Counted from the stretch's first letter, positions 23,627-34,096 are shown. The stretch is DNA of 64,000 nucleotides from Saprospiraceae bacterium (GCA_029263015.1 JAJCYI010000215.1:1-64000); one strand, 5' to 3'. The notes: a model not told the origin generated them from the sequence alone. A program made the numbers and translations.

Positions 23627-25066
23627 TTAGAATACAGCTTGCTTAGAGGTTTCAATAAATGATTTTGATTTTGATGCTGATTCCATTAAATAATTCGTTG
23701 GCTTATAAGATGGTACAATCTTTTGTAGCCATTCTCGAATCTCTTGATTTGACTTAGTAGGAAATTCATTTCTAAATTCACAAATATTGTTATAGAATTC
23801 TACAGGATCAAATAATTCTTCCTTATTGGTAATAAATATTTTTTTATTTGGGGTTTTTTTAATTTGTCCTGCATTTATTAGTAATTCTTCAAATAATTTT
23901 TCACCTGGTCGAAGACCTACTATCTTTATATCTATATCAACGTAGGGGATTAATCCGTTTAAACTAATCATATCTTCTGCTAATTTTATGATCTTAACTG
24001 GCTTTCCCATATCCAAGACAAATATTTCGTTGCTTTGTCCCTGAAAGGCCGAAATCAAAATAAGTTGAGCTGCTTCTTGGACAGTCATAAAATATCTTAT
24101 TACTTCATGATGTGTTACAAAAAGGCTCTCGTGTTTCTTAATCCGGTCTTCAAATATGTTAACCACACTCCCGTTACTTCTTAATACATTGCCGAATCGA
24201 ACAGCAGAAATTTTCGTATCAGGATAGGAATTGGAGTAAACTTCCATTAACTTTTCAACGGCACGTTTAGTTGCCCCCATAATATTTGTAGGATTAACCG
24301 CTTTATCTGTTGATACTATTACAAGATTATCAACCTTGTTTTTGCAAGCTATTTTTAATACAATTTCAGAACCATAAATATTGTTTCGAATCGCTTCATC
24401 AGGATTGGCTTCCATTAATGGCACATGTTTATATGCAGCTGCATGAAGGACTATATCTATCTTTTGAGAAGAAAAAATATTTTCTAACTTTTTTTCATTT
24501 AATATATCTCCTATTATATAGATGACATCACTGAATTCTTTCAACTTATCTTGAAGATTAAATATTGGGGTTTCGGCTTTGTCAAAACAGATTAGTTTTG
24601 CAGGTTCGCTCAGTGCTACTTGATAGGCTAATTCGCTGCCTATAGAACCTGCTGCGCCTGATATAAATATGGTTTTACCTTTAATGTTTGATTTAATGAA
24701 AACAAAATCCTGCTTTACTAACGGTCGACCTAATATGTCTTCTATGTCGATTGGTTTAGTTTTGTTTAAAGTTACATTTCCATATTGTATTATATCTGCA
24801 TATGAAGGTAAGATTTTAAGTTTAATATTATACCCTTTCAAAGATTCTCTAATGTCGTTAATTATGTTTTTTTCTACAGAAGGCATAGCTATATATGCCA
24901 ACTGAATTTTATATTGCTCTATTATTAATGACAAATCCACGATCTTACCTAAAACATCTTTCTTGTAGTCATCAACAAATCCAATAAAATTAAGGTTCTT
25001 ATTTTTTAATACTTCTCCATATAAACACTTTCCCGCCGCTCCTTTCCCAATTATTATCGTATGCAT
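23627..25066 (-). CDS. CapD/FlaA1-type UDP-HexNAc 4,6-dehydratase, soluble form
   Basis: A 479-residue two-domain protein. The N-terminal CoA-binding-like Rossmann domain (MHTIIIGKGAAGKCLYGEVL...FVDDYKKDVLGK) is followed by the dehydratase domain with IFISGAAGSIGSELAYQV, HAAAYKHVPLMEANP, VSTDKAVNPTNIMGATK and FGNVLRSNGSV. The 4-5 N-terminal membrane helices of typical WbpM/CapD are absent, so it starts where their soluble part would. It converts UDP-GlcNAc to a 4-keto-6-deoxy product, the entry to QuiNAc, FucNAc or bacillosamine sugars. With the GT4 WbuB homologue and the 2-epimerase nearby, a FucNAc/QuiNAc-type donor is plausible. About 230 bp of empty DNA follow it. Confidence 0.88.
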   Translation of the reverse strand: MHTIIIGKGAAGKCLYGEVLKNKNLNFIGFVDDYKKDVLGKIVDLSLIIEQYKIQLAYIAMPSVEKNIINDIRESLKGYNIKLKILPSYADIIQYGNVTLNKTKPIDIEDILGRPLVKQDFVFIKSNIKGKTIFISGAAGSIGSELAYQVALSEPAKLICFDKAETPIFNLQDKLKEFSDVIYIIGDILNEKKLENIFSSQKIDIVLHAAAYKHVPLMEANPDEAIRNNIYGSEIVLKIACKNKVDNLVIVSTDKAVNPTNIMGATKRAVEKLMEVYSNSYPDTKISAVRFGNVLRSNGSVVNIFEDRIKKHESLFVTHHEVIRYFMTVQEAAQLILISAFQGQSNEIFVLDMGKPVKIIKLAEDMISLNGLIPYVDIDIKIVGLRPGEKLFEELLINAGQIKKTPNKKIFITNKEELFDPVEFYNNICEFRNEFPTKSNQEIREWLQKIVPSYKPTNYLMESASKSKSFIETSKQAVF

Positions 25067-25216
25067 AAGTTTAAGATTTAAAATTTGTCTGATCGAGAAT
25101 TGAATTTCTAAAATTTATTAAGACAGATTAATTGCATATCAATTTATTAGGAATACGAAGAAACTCAATTACTGACCAGGCTTGACATACTTTAAAAAAT
25201 TTTGCTTCAACAAGCA

Positions 25217-26263
25217 TTAAGATTGTAGGATGGCGTCTATTTTCGAAATTAATTTCAGAGTTAATACAGATGGGCTATATTGTTGAGACTTAGAGTACCC
25301 ATTTTTTGAAATTTTATTATAAAGTGGTTTGTCTTTTAATATTTTTAAAACCTTTTCTGCCATAGAGCGATAATCACCATGATCTACCAAAAAACCATTT
25401 ACATTGTTGTCAACTACATTAGGAATACCACCAACATTTGTTGAAACTATTGGCGTATTTGAAGCCATTGCTTCTACTAAAGCAATACCAAAAGATTCTA
25501 TTTTTGTTCCATGTATTAGAATCGTCGCATTTTGATATAAAGAGGGCATTTCTTCGTACTTTACATTTCCAATAAATTTAATGTCTTGGAGGCCAAGTTT
25601 GGAAATAAGATTTTGAAGATTTTCTTTCTCTGGCCCATCACCAGCTATTAACAACTCTGCTTTGGGAAACTCTTTTTGGACTATGGCAAATGCCTTTATT
25701 AAATCATCAATACTGCTGTATTTTGCCAACGCCTTTGCAGAAAGCAGAGTAATTTTATCAGAAGAAATTTTATTACAGTAAAACCGTTCGACATCCACAA
25801 TGTGTGGAAAAACGGTGCAGTTTATTCCTTTTTCCTTAAATGCAATTTCAAAAAGAGTAGTTGGTACGAATATATTTTCAAATAATCTTAATAGAAAGAT
25901 ATTTAATTTGTTGAGTTTTGCCAACATATCACCTCCAACGAAATCTAATATCACCTTTTTCCTACTTATTTTGCAAAAAAATAGCGCTGGTATTACTTTA
26001 AAATAGAAGGAACCTCCAGAAGAGGATATGATAAGAATTATATCATTTTTTATAATTTTAGTACATTTCATATAAAAATGAATGTACTGATACAATTGGC
26101 CTATATTTAAAATCCTTATTAATTTTGGTAGTTTAGCATTGGTATTAATTTTATCTACTAAAATCCCTGTTTTTTCAAGACTTGAGCTGATTGTATGGGC
26201 CAATACAGTCATTCCTGCTGAAGGAGGGGGGAACGGTGCGATTAAGCCTACCTTTATTTTCAT
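25217..26263 (-). CDS. GT4-family glycosyltransferase
   Basis: A 348-residue GT-B enzyme. The N-terminus KVGLIAPFPPPSAGMTVLAHTI is the acceptor-side strand, and the C-terminal domain has LLIAGDGPEKENLQNLISKLGL and IESFGIALVEAMASNTPIVSTNVGGIPNVV, the full family 4 donor motif with E-x7-E. One base pair separates it from the next GT4 gene upstream, so they are co-transcribed. Base composition is strongly AT-rich, like the whole 16-52 kb core. The sugar transferred cannot be told from sequence. Confidence 0.9.
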   Translation of the reverse strand: MKIKVGLIAPFPPPSAGMTVLAHTISSSLEKTGILVDKINTNAKLPKLIRILNIGQLYQYIHFYMKCTKIIKNDIILIISSSGGSFYFKVIPALFFCKISRKKVILDFVGGDMLAKLNKLNIFLLRLFENIFVPTTLFEIAFKEKGINCTVFPHIVDVERFYCNKISSDKITLLSAKALAKYSSIDDLIKAFAIVQKEFPKAELLIAGDGPEKENLQNLISKLGLQDIKFIGNVKYEEMPSLYQNATILIHGTKIESFGIALVEAMASNTPIVSTNVGGIPNVVDNNVNGFLVDHGDYRSMAEKVLKILKDKPLYNKISKNGYSKSQQYSPSVLTLKLISKIDAILQS

Positions 26264-26264
26264 A

Positions 26265-27437
26265 TCAAGAGGCTACTTGAATAAATGTTTTAATATTGTC
26301 AACCATTTTTTTAGTTTGAGCCTTAACGGTGACCTGTTTTGCTTTAATGATTGAATTTTTAATTAGTTTTTGTCTTAATTGATCATCTTTGATGATGGAG
26401 CTCACTGCGTCAATAATTTGATCAACAGAATGAGGTTCTATTAATACGACATTCTCCATATTCTTTAGATAGTATGGAATTCCTCCCACATTTGTAGCAA
26501 CTACAGGAAGTCCATTTGCCATGGCCTCCCATATGGTTCTCGGGAATCCCTCATGATAGGAGGGGATAACATAGATGTCAGCCATTTTATAGATTTCATT
26601 CAATTCAGCACCTACAGTTTTCCTCCCATGAAAAACCAAAAATGAACTGAAATTTAATTCTTTAGCTTTAGCTTTTAGATTAGATATTACGGTGGTTCCT
26701 CCACCTAATTCCCAACCTACTAAATGCAAAAATATGTTGTGCCCATTTTTTCGAAGCATAGAAGAAGCTTGGAGCAATTCAAATAGCCCTTTTGCAGGGT
26801 CTATTCTTCCAGTATAAAGTAAATTTATTACTTTATCGTTGCAGCTATCTTGACGTTCATGAAAATCGTTGTCAGTAACCGTTGTTGTGATTATTTGTTG
26901 TATTTCTGCGGATCTTGAATTGTATTTTTTTAATAATTTTATTGAATTTACTAAAATATTAGTCTTTAGAATCTGTTTTTCAAACATCCAGTGATTATGA
27001 AATAAATATAATTTTATACCAATGTTTCGCAACGAATTAGCTTTAAAGTGCATGGCACCTTCGTGATAGTCACCAACAATCATGAAAATGACTTTCGATC
27101 GTTGTATATATTTGTGAAAGTATGGTGCTAAGGGAGTAGGGGATCGGACGATAATTGCGTCAAGCTTATTGTTTAGACGCAACTTAGAACTTAGTACCCT
27201 GCTGTGAAAGATAGATCTGTGCCAGGCTGGTGTTTTTTTCCCAAGATTTATCCACTTAATATTTTCTTTTGCCAAACAAAAATCAGCTTCTTCACTACTT
27301 TCGGCTTCGTGTAAGTATAAATATAGTTCTTTTACTTCATTAGCTAAAGCCTCAATAAATACCGCAAAATATCCAGGTAAATATAGTTTACTATTTTTTT
27401 GAACTATTGATATATGATAATAAAATCCTAATCGCAT
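26265..27437 (-). CDS. GT4-family glycosyltransferase
   Basis: A 390-residue family 4 enzyme. The donor-binding domain shows LLYTGRIDPAKGLFELLQA, IYVIPSYHEGFPRTIWEAMANGLPVVATNVGGIPYYL and the paired Glu motif. The acceptor domain has YFAVFIEALANEVKELYLYLHEA. Its C-terminal motif PRTIWEAMA closely resembles PHSIWESAA of the GT4 at 28651-29688, so the two may be related paralogues on either side of the Wzy gene. The gene lies 7 bp from the Wzy gene and 1 bp from the following GT4, in one operon. Confidence 0.9.
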   Translation of the reverse strand: MRLGFYYHISIVQKNSKLYLPGYFAVFIEALANEVKELYLYLHEAESSEEADFCLAKENIKWINLGKKTPAWHRSIFHSRVLSSKLRLNNKLDAIIVRSPTPLAPYFHKYIQRSKVIFMIVGDYHEGAMHFKANSLRNIGIKLYLFHNHWMFEKQILKTNILVNSIKLLKKYNSRSAEIQQIITTTVTDNDFHERQDSCNDKVINLLYTGRIDPAKGLFELLQASSMLRKNGHNIFLHLVGWELGGGTTVISNLKAKAKELNFSSFLVFHGRKTVGAELNEIYKMADIYVIPSYHEGFPRTIWEAMANGLPVVATNVGGIPYYLKNMENVVLIEPHSVDQIIDAVSSIIKDDQLRQKLIKNSIIKAKQVTVKAQTKKMVDNIKTFIQVAS

Positions 27438-27444
27438 AAATAAA

Positions 27445-28650
27445 TCAAGCAGTTAAAATGGTATTCTTGATTGGGTTACTGGTTATTCGTTTTTCTTCTT
27501 TTGAAACAGCTGATAGGAAGATACCCATTGCGGCTAAAATGTAAAAAAGTAAACTGCTATTCTCTATTGTGGTGAGGGTGATACTGTAAGTTAATAAGGT
27601 AAAACCAAAAGCCAAATATAGCGGTGATTGTGCTATTCTGTTTTTTGAGAATATATTTTTCATAATAAATAACAAATCTTTCATCCAATAGAAGATGCCA
27701 GCCGTTGCAGTTAGACCTCCAGCAAGTATAAAAGTTAAGTATTGATTATGTATCAAAAATTCGTTATTATCATAAGATAGTTCAATATTTCGAATGCCTT
27801 TGCCAAACGGGTGTAATATTATTTCTTTGATAGCCTCATATATGAGTGTTATTCGTATAGCTGTTGTCCTCTCTTGATAGTCTATGTCTTCAATGCTAAA
27901 CCTTTGATTCAAGGCTTCATTTTGCGACATTAGATAATCTAAAATTTGATAGGTCACTATAATAACTGGAATTATAACCAAAAGTAACCTCCACATATTT
28001 TTCTTTTCTTTTACCATTATAATGACTATGACTAAAATAGTGAACATGAAATTACTCCTACTTTCAGCTAATAAACAACATGCTATTCCAACAGCAAAAA
28101 TAAAGTAACCAGTTGGACTTAGTTTATTGGCATGACGATAATATCGTAGTCCAATATAAATTGTTGAGATTGATATATTCATCCCAGGGATGTGGTGATT
28201 TATTCCTTTTAAAATTCCGTATGAAGAAAAATTTCCACTTAAAACAACCAAATCTATAATATAATAACACCAATAAATAAAATTAATACAAAAAAAAGCA
28301 TCTAATAATATCCTAAAATTAATATATTTTAGCAATGAACCGATCCCACAAGCGCCAATTAACAATAAGTACATTGCAAAAGTGCGAGAAAGATTTCCCA
28401 TGACATCACCTGAAAATAATGCCCCAATTGTGCATCCAATAATAACCAACAGCAGTCCTTTAAAATAGCCCGTCCTAAAAAAGTACCTTCCCCCATTTGC
28501 AATTCCAAAAATCCCACAAACAACAAATAGGGCTCTGCCTAAAGTCAGAGGGAATCCCGGTATTGTAATAGAAAATTTTTGAATGTCTATCGTCTCTGCA
28601 AATACCGGAATAAGAAGTAATAATATTATTAGTTGAAGCCCTTTGTGCAT
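27445..28650 (-). CDS. Wzy-like O-antigen polymerase / ligase family membrane protein
   Basis: A 401-residue integral membrane protein with about ten hydrophobic segments spread over its length and a large loop around residues 210-290 (DYLMSQNEALNQRFSIEDIDYQERTTAIRITLIYEAIKE...FGKGIRN...HNQYL). That loop pattern, with a conserved Arg region and an H-N-x-Y motif, is usual for the WzyC/O-antigen ligase family. It should join repeat units on the periplasmic side of the inner membrane. No second polymerase candidate was found, so this is the likely Wzy of the locus. A WaaL-like ligase role cannot be excluded by sequence. Confidence 0.85.
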   Translation of the reverse strand: MHKGLQLIILLLLIPVFAETIDIQKFSITIPGFPLTLGRALFVVCGIFGIANGGRYFFRTGYFKGLLLVIIGCTIGALFSGDVMGNLSRTFAMYLLLIGACGIGSLLKYINFRILLDAFFCINFIYWCYYIIDLVVLSGNFSSYGILKGINHHIPGMNISISTIYIGLRYYRHANKLSPTGYFIFAVGIACCLLAESRSNFMFTILVIVIIMVKEKKNMWRLLLVIIPVIIVTYQILDYLMSQNEALNQRFSIEDIDYQERTTAIRITLIYEAIKEIILHPFGKGIRNIELSYDNNEFLIHNQYLTFILAGGLTATAGIFYWMKDLLFIMKNIFSKNRIAQSPLYLAFGFTLLTYSITLTTIENSSLLFYILAAMGIFLSAVSKEEKRITSNPIKNTILTA

Positions 28651-29688
28651 TTAGCTTGATAACGTATTATTGGTCAACAATTTATACGTGATTATAGCAC
28701 ATTTTTCGACACTATAATTGCCCGCAAGTTCATAAGTATTCTGGACCTTTTCAGCTAATGAGTCAGAAGAATTAATTATTGTTGATATGACTTCAACTAT
28801 TGAATCAGGGTTTTTAGGTTTAATAAAGAACACTTCCTTTTCTGAAACCAATCCAGGTATTCCTCCTACGGGAGTAGTAATAATAGGGGTGCAATTGGCA
28901 GCAGATTCCCATATAGAATGTGGAAATCCTTCATGCAAAGAGGGTAGTACATAAAGTTGTGCATTCTTGTAATACTTTAATAGCCGTTCACCGAAAGGTA
29001 TGTACCCTTCAAATTGAATATTCGTTTTGATGTCATTTTCTTCTGCAAGTTTTTCTAATTGGGATTTATACAATGAATTTACCTTCCCTACTACCTTTAG
29101 CCTGCAATTAATTGCTTGCTTTTTTAATATGCCAATGGCAATCAGTAATTCCTCAATTCCTTTTTCCTTCACGACCCTTCCACAGAAGAGTAGCTCAGGA
29201 TTATTTCCTGGTATTTGAAATTCATTAGAATTGAAATCACTATGTTTGATGGTATTTGTTGGGTTAAAATAGGCCTCAATACCGAATTCATCTTTAAGTT
29301 CACGGACAATGTGGGGAGAATTGGCCATCATCAAACTATTTTGAGCAATTTTTTTTAGCTCAAACATCCGATAATGATGCATTGCCCAGAGTATCATATC
29401 TGATCTTTTTAAACTGAATACAGGTTTACTGTCCAATAAACTTCCAACCAATAAAAAAGCCTTAAATTTTGTGGGACAATTTTGATAAACCAGTAACTGC
29501 CTAGGTGTAATTCCTCGTATCAGTAAACAATCATAATCGGATCCTACATCCTTACATATTTTCTTAATAAAAGCAATTCTATTTGATCTTTTTGATGTTG
29601 CTGACCCTAATGAATACAGTTTAATATTGCCACCAATCACTTTTGTATCTTGCTGAGTTAATTTTTTGTCACTCGTATGCAACAGCAA
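28651..29688 (-). CDS. GT4-family glycosyltransferase with unclear start
   Basis: The 345-residue ORF from TTG 29688 covers most of a family 4 enzyme: LLFCGRVVKEKGIEELLIAIG, YVLPSLHEGFPHSIWESAANCTPIITTPVGGIPGLV with the E-x7-E pair. The frame stays open upstream and encodes TVAFVNDADIWAQSFIISWV, an excellent N-terminal GT4 strand and helix that the TTG start would remove. No ATG, GTG or TTG exists in that extension; the natural position for a start reads ATA at 29793-29791 (ATA CAC CAC CAT). Either a rare start codon is used, or a start-codon mutation has crippled the gene. The stop abuts the Wzy start exactly. Confidence 0.85.
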   Translation of the reverse strand: MLLHTSDKKLTQQDTKVIGGNIKLYSLGSATSKRSNRIAFIKKICKDVGSDYDCLLIRGITPRQLLVYQNCPTKFKAFLLVGSLLDSKPVFSLKRSDMILWAMHHYRMFELKKIAQNSLMMANSPHIVRELKDEFGIEAYFNPTNTIKHSDFNSNEFQIPGNNPELLFCGRVVKEKGIEELLIAIGILKKQAINCRLKVVGKVNSLYKSQLEKLAEENDIKTNIQFEGYIPFGERLLKYYKNAQLYVLPSLHEGFPHSIWESAANCTPIITTPVGGIPGLVSEKEVFFIKPKNPDSIVEVISTIINSSDSLAEKVQNTYELAGNYSVEKCAIITYKLLTNNTLSS

Positions 29689-29976
29689 GCCAATTTGTGA
29701 AAAATGCTTTGCTAATTCATTGACCCATGAGATAATGAAGGATTGAGCCCATATATCAGCATCGTTTACAAAGGCAACAGTATGGTGGTGTATTAATAAG
29801 TTGATAATTTAGTCTTATTTTGATTTATAACAAGCTTTCAAAGAGCAAAGTATTTGGGCTCAAAAAAAAATTGCTATTATAGCAACCTCTAACAATAGAT
29901 TTTTTATAGAAAAAAATAACATTTTTGAAATTTAATGGTGTGCATAATTTCTTGTTTAATGTATATTTTCTTTTCG

Positions 29977-30714
29977 TTAACTGTTGTTCGAATTATTCCT
30001 ATAAATGAGTTCATAAAAATCTCCAAACCCATGTTTTATTTTTGCATCAACATTAAAGCCGTTTTTACTTAATAATTCAGAAATATCTTTGAATGACTTT
30101 GTATTTAGGTACATATCATCATTGTGCATTTCGAATTGAATGTATTTAATATCATTTAATTGTTCATTATTAAATAAGCCGATAAGGCATGAATATTCAT
30201 GTCCCTCTGTATCGATTTTAAGTATGTCGATTGATTCTTTGCAGTGATTTTCGATAAAATTGGAAAGCGTTGTCACTTTTACAGGATAACTTTTTTTAAT
30301 AATTTCGTTTGGATTGACTCCTAATATCTTCGACTTTATTTTGAGATATTTCGAGGTTAAATTTAAATCCTCAAATGTTGACGTAGAATGAAATATATTC
30401 TCATGAAAAATTTTTTCTCCAACCATTTCGCTTATCCCAAGCTGTGATAGTTGAACATTTAGATTATTTAGATATTTAAGTTTCAGTCTTTTAAATAAAA
30501 TTGGATTAGGCTCAAAGGCGATAATCTTGCAATTTGGATTAAGTTTTTGAAAAAGATCAATTGATTGCCCAGTATTTGCCCCTACATCAATTACAAGATT
30601 GATATTATTATTAAACCTACTTTTGTAAAATTTAATTAATCGTTTGTTAAATATCAATTTCTCGTTTAATTCAATAAATTCTCTAATTAGCCGTATTCTA
30701 AGTCTTTTTAGCAT
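29977..30714 (-). CDS. FkbM-family methyltransferase
   Basis: I prefer ATG 30714, giving 245 residues starting MLKRLRIRLIREFIEL. The track's TTG start at 30876 adds 54 basic residues with no counterpart that I know. SAM-binding motif I is LVIDVGANTGQSIDLF, motif II is IIAFEPNPILFKRLK, and ILKIDTEGHEYSCL is the FkbM hallmark. Family members O-methylate sugars or their precursors, often in capsule and LPS loci. It lies between a GT-C membrane enzyme and a GT4 gene, so methylation of a repeat-unit sugar is likely; the position is unknown. Confidence 0.85.
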   Translation of the reverse strand: MLKRLRIRLIREFIELNEKLIFNKRLIKFYKSRFNNNINLVIDVGANTGQSIDLFQKLNPNCKIIAFEPNPILFKRLKLKYLNNLNVQLSQLGISEMVGEKIFHENIFHSTSTFEDLNLTSKYLKIKSKILGVNPNEIIKKSYPVKVTTLSNFIENHCKESIDILKIDTEGHEYSCLIGLFNNEQLNDIKYIQFEMHNDDMYLNTKSFKDISELLSKNGFNVDAKIKHGFGDFYELIYRNNSNNS

Positions 30715-30893
30715 ATGTTTGATTTTATGATTGGAACTAACTAAAGTATTCCTCTCTTGAATTAATCGTTTTTTTATTAATCGTTGTAATTTTCTCTTTT
30801 GGGCTGGTTGCTCAGTATAGTGCCTGTCGATTTTCGTACATACTGTGCTATCTTCTAGTTTTTTTAATGAGTACAATGCTTGATAGTTTTACT

Positions 30894-32195
30894 CTATTTT
30901 GATTCATAAATTTCTGGGACATTCCCTTTGAAGAAAACTTCTACGAGCGAAATTTTACTTACTTTTAAATAAGATCTTGGAATGGAAAAACCCAAGAAAA
31001 GAATCAGTATAATATACTTTATAGCCAAAGCAAATTTCACATTATATTCACCAATCCTTTTGACGAGGACATTTAGAAATAAAAGTGTCGATAGAGAAAA
31101 GAAGAAAACAAAATACATTAGAAAATATGGGTGTACATAAGAGCCATTCTTTAAAATGAACGCTGCAGGCACTCCCCAAGAAAAGAAACAGCATACGTGC
31201 AACCTTAAGTCGGTGAAATATTTGTTTTTTAAAAATTGAATGATCAAGGTAACTAAGCCAAATGAACCCAATACAAATAGAATGGGTGAATAATTACTTA
31301 AAGACCTTGTGATTAACCGACTTAACCAAAGCTTGATCGGTATCATTCCTGTTTGTTCGATTTCGCCACCCAAATCTTTTGTCCCACTGATGCGTTCTGC
31401 AACACGTTCGGAAAGTTTTTCTATAAATCCAGGTAAAGTGGCTATGTGGTATAGAAGGACTGTCAAAATCGTAAATGTTAATACCAAAGACAGCTCTATA
31501 AATAATTTTTTTGTCAGTCCCTTTTTTCTGCTTGGGAGGCCAAAAACAACAATGAAAAAAGATGGAATAAGACTCAATGTAAAATAAGAACTCCATATGC
31601 ATATACCGAAACAAAAAGCAAATAGGTACAGCCATTTTCGGATATTTGTAGTTACATATTGAACCAGAGCCATATATGTAAAAAGAGAGAAACTCAACAT
31701 AAATGGATTGATATTCATGTCGTTGTAAAAATAGCTGGTCAAAACAAATGGGGAGATGGATAAGAGCATGAAAAGAGGACGTTCCTTTTCATCCAGAAAG
31801 TTCTTTGCAAATAAATAAAATGCCCATAACAAAAAGATACCTGAAAAGATAAAAAATATGGACGAGCCTTTTAGACTGTTCTTGAATAAAGGTGTTATTA
31901 GAGAAGTTAATAATGGAATTAATGGGGGGCAGGAAACATAAACTGTATATTCCCCTTTTAAATCAAATGCGACGCCACCCACTTTGACTCCTTTTTGGTT
32001 GTAAATTGATTTATTTGGTTGTTCTGGATAGACATTTAACCCTTTTGTAAAAGCAATACCTTTCTCTGCGTGAGTTTCTGAAATTAATAGTATTTGTAAT
32101 TCCTTAATAGATATTTCAGTATCTTGAACTTTAACAAATGCGAGTAAAATGTAGGCAATAAAGACAAATAAGGTTGCAGCTTGAAATTTATTCAT
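30894..32195 (-). CDS. GT-C fold (GT39/ArnT-like) integral membrane glycosyltransferase
   Basis: A 433-residue membrane protein with about ten transmembrane segments. The first extracytoplasmic loop (ISETHAEKGIAFTKGLNVYP...) contains acidic residues where PMT/ArnT enzymes keep catalytic Asp or Glu, and YVSCPPLIPLLTSLITPLF resembles the H/Y-PPL motif of the dolichyl-phosphate mannosyltransferase superfamily. Such enzymes use polyprenyl-phosphate sugars on the periplasmic face. The DPM1-like GT2 encoded just upstream (32241-32978) is the natural source of that lipid-linked donor, so the pair probably adds a branch sugar after flipping. That functional link is inference. Confidence 0.75.
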   Translation of the reverse strand: MNKFQAATLFVFIAYILLAFVKVQDTEISIKELQILLISETHAEKGIAFTKGLNVYPEQPNKSIYNQKGVKVGGVAFDLKGEYTVYVSCPPLIPLLTSLITPLFKNSLKGSSIFFIFSGIFLLWAFYLFAKNFLDEKERPLFMLLSISPFVLTSYFYNDMNINPFMLSFSLFTYMALVQYVTTNIRKWLYLFAFCFGICIWSSYFTLSLIPSFFIVVFGLPSRKKGLTKKLFIELSLVLTFTILTVLLYHIATLPGFIEKLSERVAERISGTKDLGGEIEQTGMIPIKLWLSRLITRSLSNYSPILFVLGSFGLVTLIIQFLKNKYFTDLRLHVCCFFSWGVPAAFILKNGSYVHPYFLMYFVFFFSLSTLLFLNVLVKRIGEYNVKFALAIKYIILILFLGFSIPRSYLKVSKISLVEVFFKGNVPEIYESK

Positions 32196-32240
32196 AGTTG
32201 GCTAATTCTTGATTCTAATATTTAATTTCAAATAGATATT

Positions 32241-32978
32241 TCACCATTTTTTCTTGAAATCGCCTTTAGAAAAAAATTTTTCAATTAGGCAATAAAGCAT
32301 AATAAAAAAATATCGACTACCCATTTCACGAATTTTTAAGTTTGACACACCATGTTTTCGGTTCTTCCAAGAATTGGGCACTACTTTATAGGAGTATCCC
32401 CTGATAATTGCTTTTAATGAAAGCTCAATCGTCAAATTAAAATGAGGGGAAAGAAATGGTTTTAAGCCTTCAATGGTTTTTTTCCGATACAATTTGAAAG
32501 CATTAGTAGTGTCATTATATTTGATACCAAAAACTATCTTAATTAAATTGTTTGCAAAACGATTCAATATTTTCTTAGCAAAAGGGTAATCTATAGTGTT
32601 GCCACCAGATATAAACCTGCTTCCAAATACACAATCGTAATCTCCTTCCATCATCGTTGCATAAAATTTTACCAAATCATAAGGTGAATCCGATAAATCC
32701 GCCATCATAATAGCCACACAATCACCCGAGAAATTTTCAAGCCCCTTTCTTACGGCAAAGCCAAAACCGTTAGGACCTTCATTGGTAATGAATCGAAGTG
32801 TATCATATTTTTTGGAAAGATTTTCTAAAACGGAAAGTGTGTTGTCCGAAGAATTGTCGTTAACGACAAGAATCTCGTTATCGATTTTTATTTTCTCTAG
32901 AACCTCATAAATAGCATGGATGGTTTCGGGAATGGATTCTGCCTCATTGTATGCAGGTATAACTACACTGAGTTTCAT
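32241..32978 (-). CDS. DPM1-like GT2 glycosyltransferase (polyprenyl-phosphate sugar synthase)
   Basis: A 245-residue GT-A family 2 enzyme. The N-terminus [20 protein letters not shown], the nucleotide site [11 protein letters not shown] and the D-x-D equivalent [10 protein letters not shown] are all clear. The alignment to DPM1-type polyprenyl-phosphate mannose synthases is good through [18 protein letters not shown]. There are no membrane helices at the end, so it is the soluble form. It overlaps the upstream epimerase by 4 bp and precedes a GT-C enzyme that could use its product. Substrate is unknown; the two epimerases next door may supply a rare sugar nucleotide. Confidence 0.88.
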   Translation of the reverse strand: MKLSVVIPAYNEAESIPETIHAIYEVLEKIKIDNEILVVNDNSSDNTLSVLENLSKKYDTLRFITNEGPNGFGFAVRKGLENFSGDCVAIMMADLSDSPYDLVKFYATMMEGDYDCVFGSRFISGGNTIDYPFAKKILNRFANNLIKIVFGIKYNDTTNAFKLYRKKTIEGLKPFLSPHFNLTIELSLKAIIRGYSYKVVPNSWKNRKHGVSNLKIREMGSRYFFIMLYCLIEKFFSKGDFKKKW

Positions 32979-34096
32979 AAAACCGGTTTTTCCAATTTAC
33001 TTTCTGGGAAATTACCGGACAATTCAAATTCAGAAGAAGCCCTGGTGGACAGACTAGAATAGATTTGTTCAAGTATTTCTTCCAGACTGTATTTCCATGA
33101 CCATTGTGGATAATGGTTCTTAAATTTAGTAGTATCGCTGATCCACCAGATATGATCTCCAACCCTGTTTTGTTCTGAATAGGCAATGTTCATTTTTTTA
33201 CCGGTGATTTTTTCACAAAGGGATATTGCTTCCAACATGGAACAGTTTGAAAAACGACCGCCTCCGGCATTATATACTTCCCCAAAACGTGGGTTTTGGT
33301 AAAAATGCCAGAACATGTTTACTAAGTCCCAACTATGTATATTGTCTCTGACCTGTTTGCCTTTATACCCAAATATTGTATACTGATTACCCGTGATGGC
33401 GCATTTCATCAGGTAGGATAAAAACCCGTGGAGTTCTGCACCTGAATGGTTAGGACCGGTGAGACAGCCACCACGGAAAATGCCAACTTTCATCCCAAAA
33501 TATTTGCCGTATTCCTGGGCCATAATATCAGCACTGACTTTAGAGGCGCCAAATATGGAATGTTTACTGTTGTCAATGCTCATGGACTCATCAATCCCAT
33601 TTTGATAATAGGGGTGGCTTTGATCAATTTCCCACCTTGTATCCAATTCAATTAATGGCAGATTATTGGGCGTATCGCCATAGACTTTATTGGTGGAGGT
33701 CAAAATAAATACTGCATCGGGACAATGTAGGCGGGTAAGCTCCAGCATGTTCATTGTTCCAACAGCATTTACTGAAAAATCAGTGAGTGGTTCTTTTGCT
33801 GCCCAATCATGGCTTGGTTGGGCTGCCGTATGAACGATGATTTTGATGTCCTTGCCATACAGCTGAAATATTCTTTCTAATTCCTTGTAATTTCGGATGT
33901 CAAGGCTACAGTGTTCATAATTTGACAAGTTTTCGCTCAACCACTGTTTATTCCATTCCACAGAAGCTTTTTCTCCAAAAAAATAAGCACGCATATTGTT
34001 GTCAATACCAACAACTTTGTCAAATTTTGGAGAAAGAAACTTGACGGATTCGCTGCCTATAAGCCCTGCTGAGCCGGTTAAAAGTGCAATTTCCAT
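32975..34096 (-). CDS. NAD-dependent epimerase/dehydratase, CDP-paratose 2-epimerase-like
   Basis: A 373-residue extended SDR. It shows [17 protein letters not shown] for NAD binding and [20 protein letters not shown], the hallmark of a subgroup near CDP-paratose/tyvelose 2-epimerase. The active-site motif reads [12 protein letters not shown], so the usual catalytic Tyr is Phe. I believe this substitution is common in the subgroup, and it suggests a mechanism other than classic 4-epimerisation. It is encoded with a second CDP-paratose-epimerase-like gene (34118-35194), a pair I recognise from other surface-polysaccharide loci, followed by a GT2. The product sugar is not known. Confidence 0.85.
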   Translation of the reverse strand: MEIALLTGSAGLIGSESVKFLSPKFDKVVGIDNNMRAYFFGEKASVEWNKQWLSENLSNYEHCSLDIRNYKELERIFQLYGKDIKIIVHTAAQPSHDWAAKEPLTDFSVNAVGTMNMLELTRLHCPDAVFILTSTNKVYGDTPNNLPLIELDTRWEIDQSHPYYQNGIDESMSIDNSKHSIFGASKVSADIMAQEYGKYFGMKVGIFRGGCLTGPNHSGAELHGFLSYLMKCAITGNQYTIFGYKGKQVRDNIHSWDLVNMFWHFYQNPRFGEVYNAGGGRFSNCSMLEAISLCEKITGKKMNIAYSEQNRVGDHIWWISDTTKFKNHYPQWSWKYSLEEILEQIYSSLSTRASSEFELSGNFPESKLEKPVL

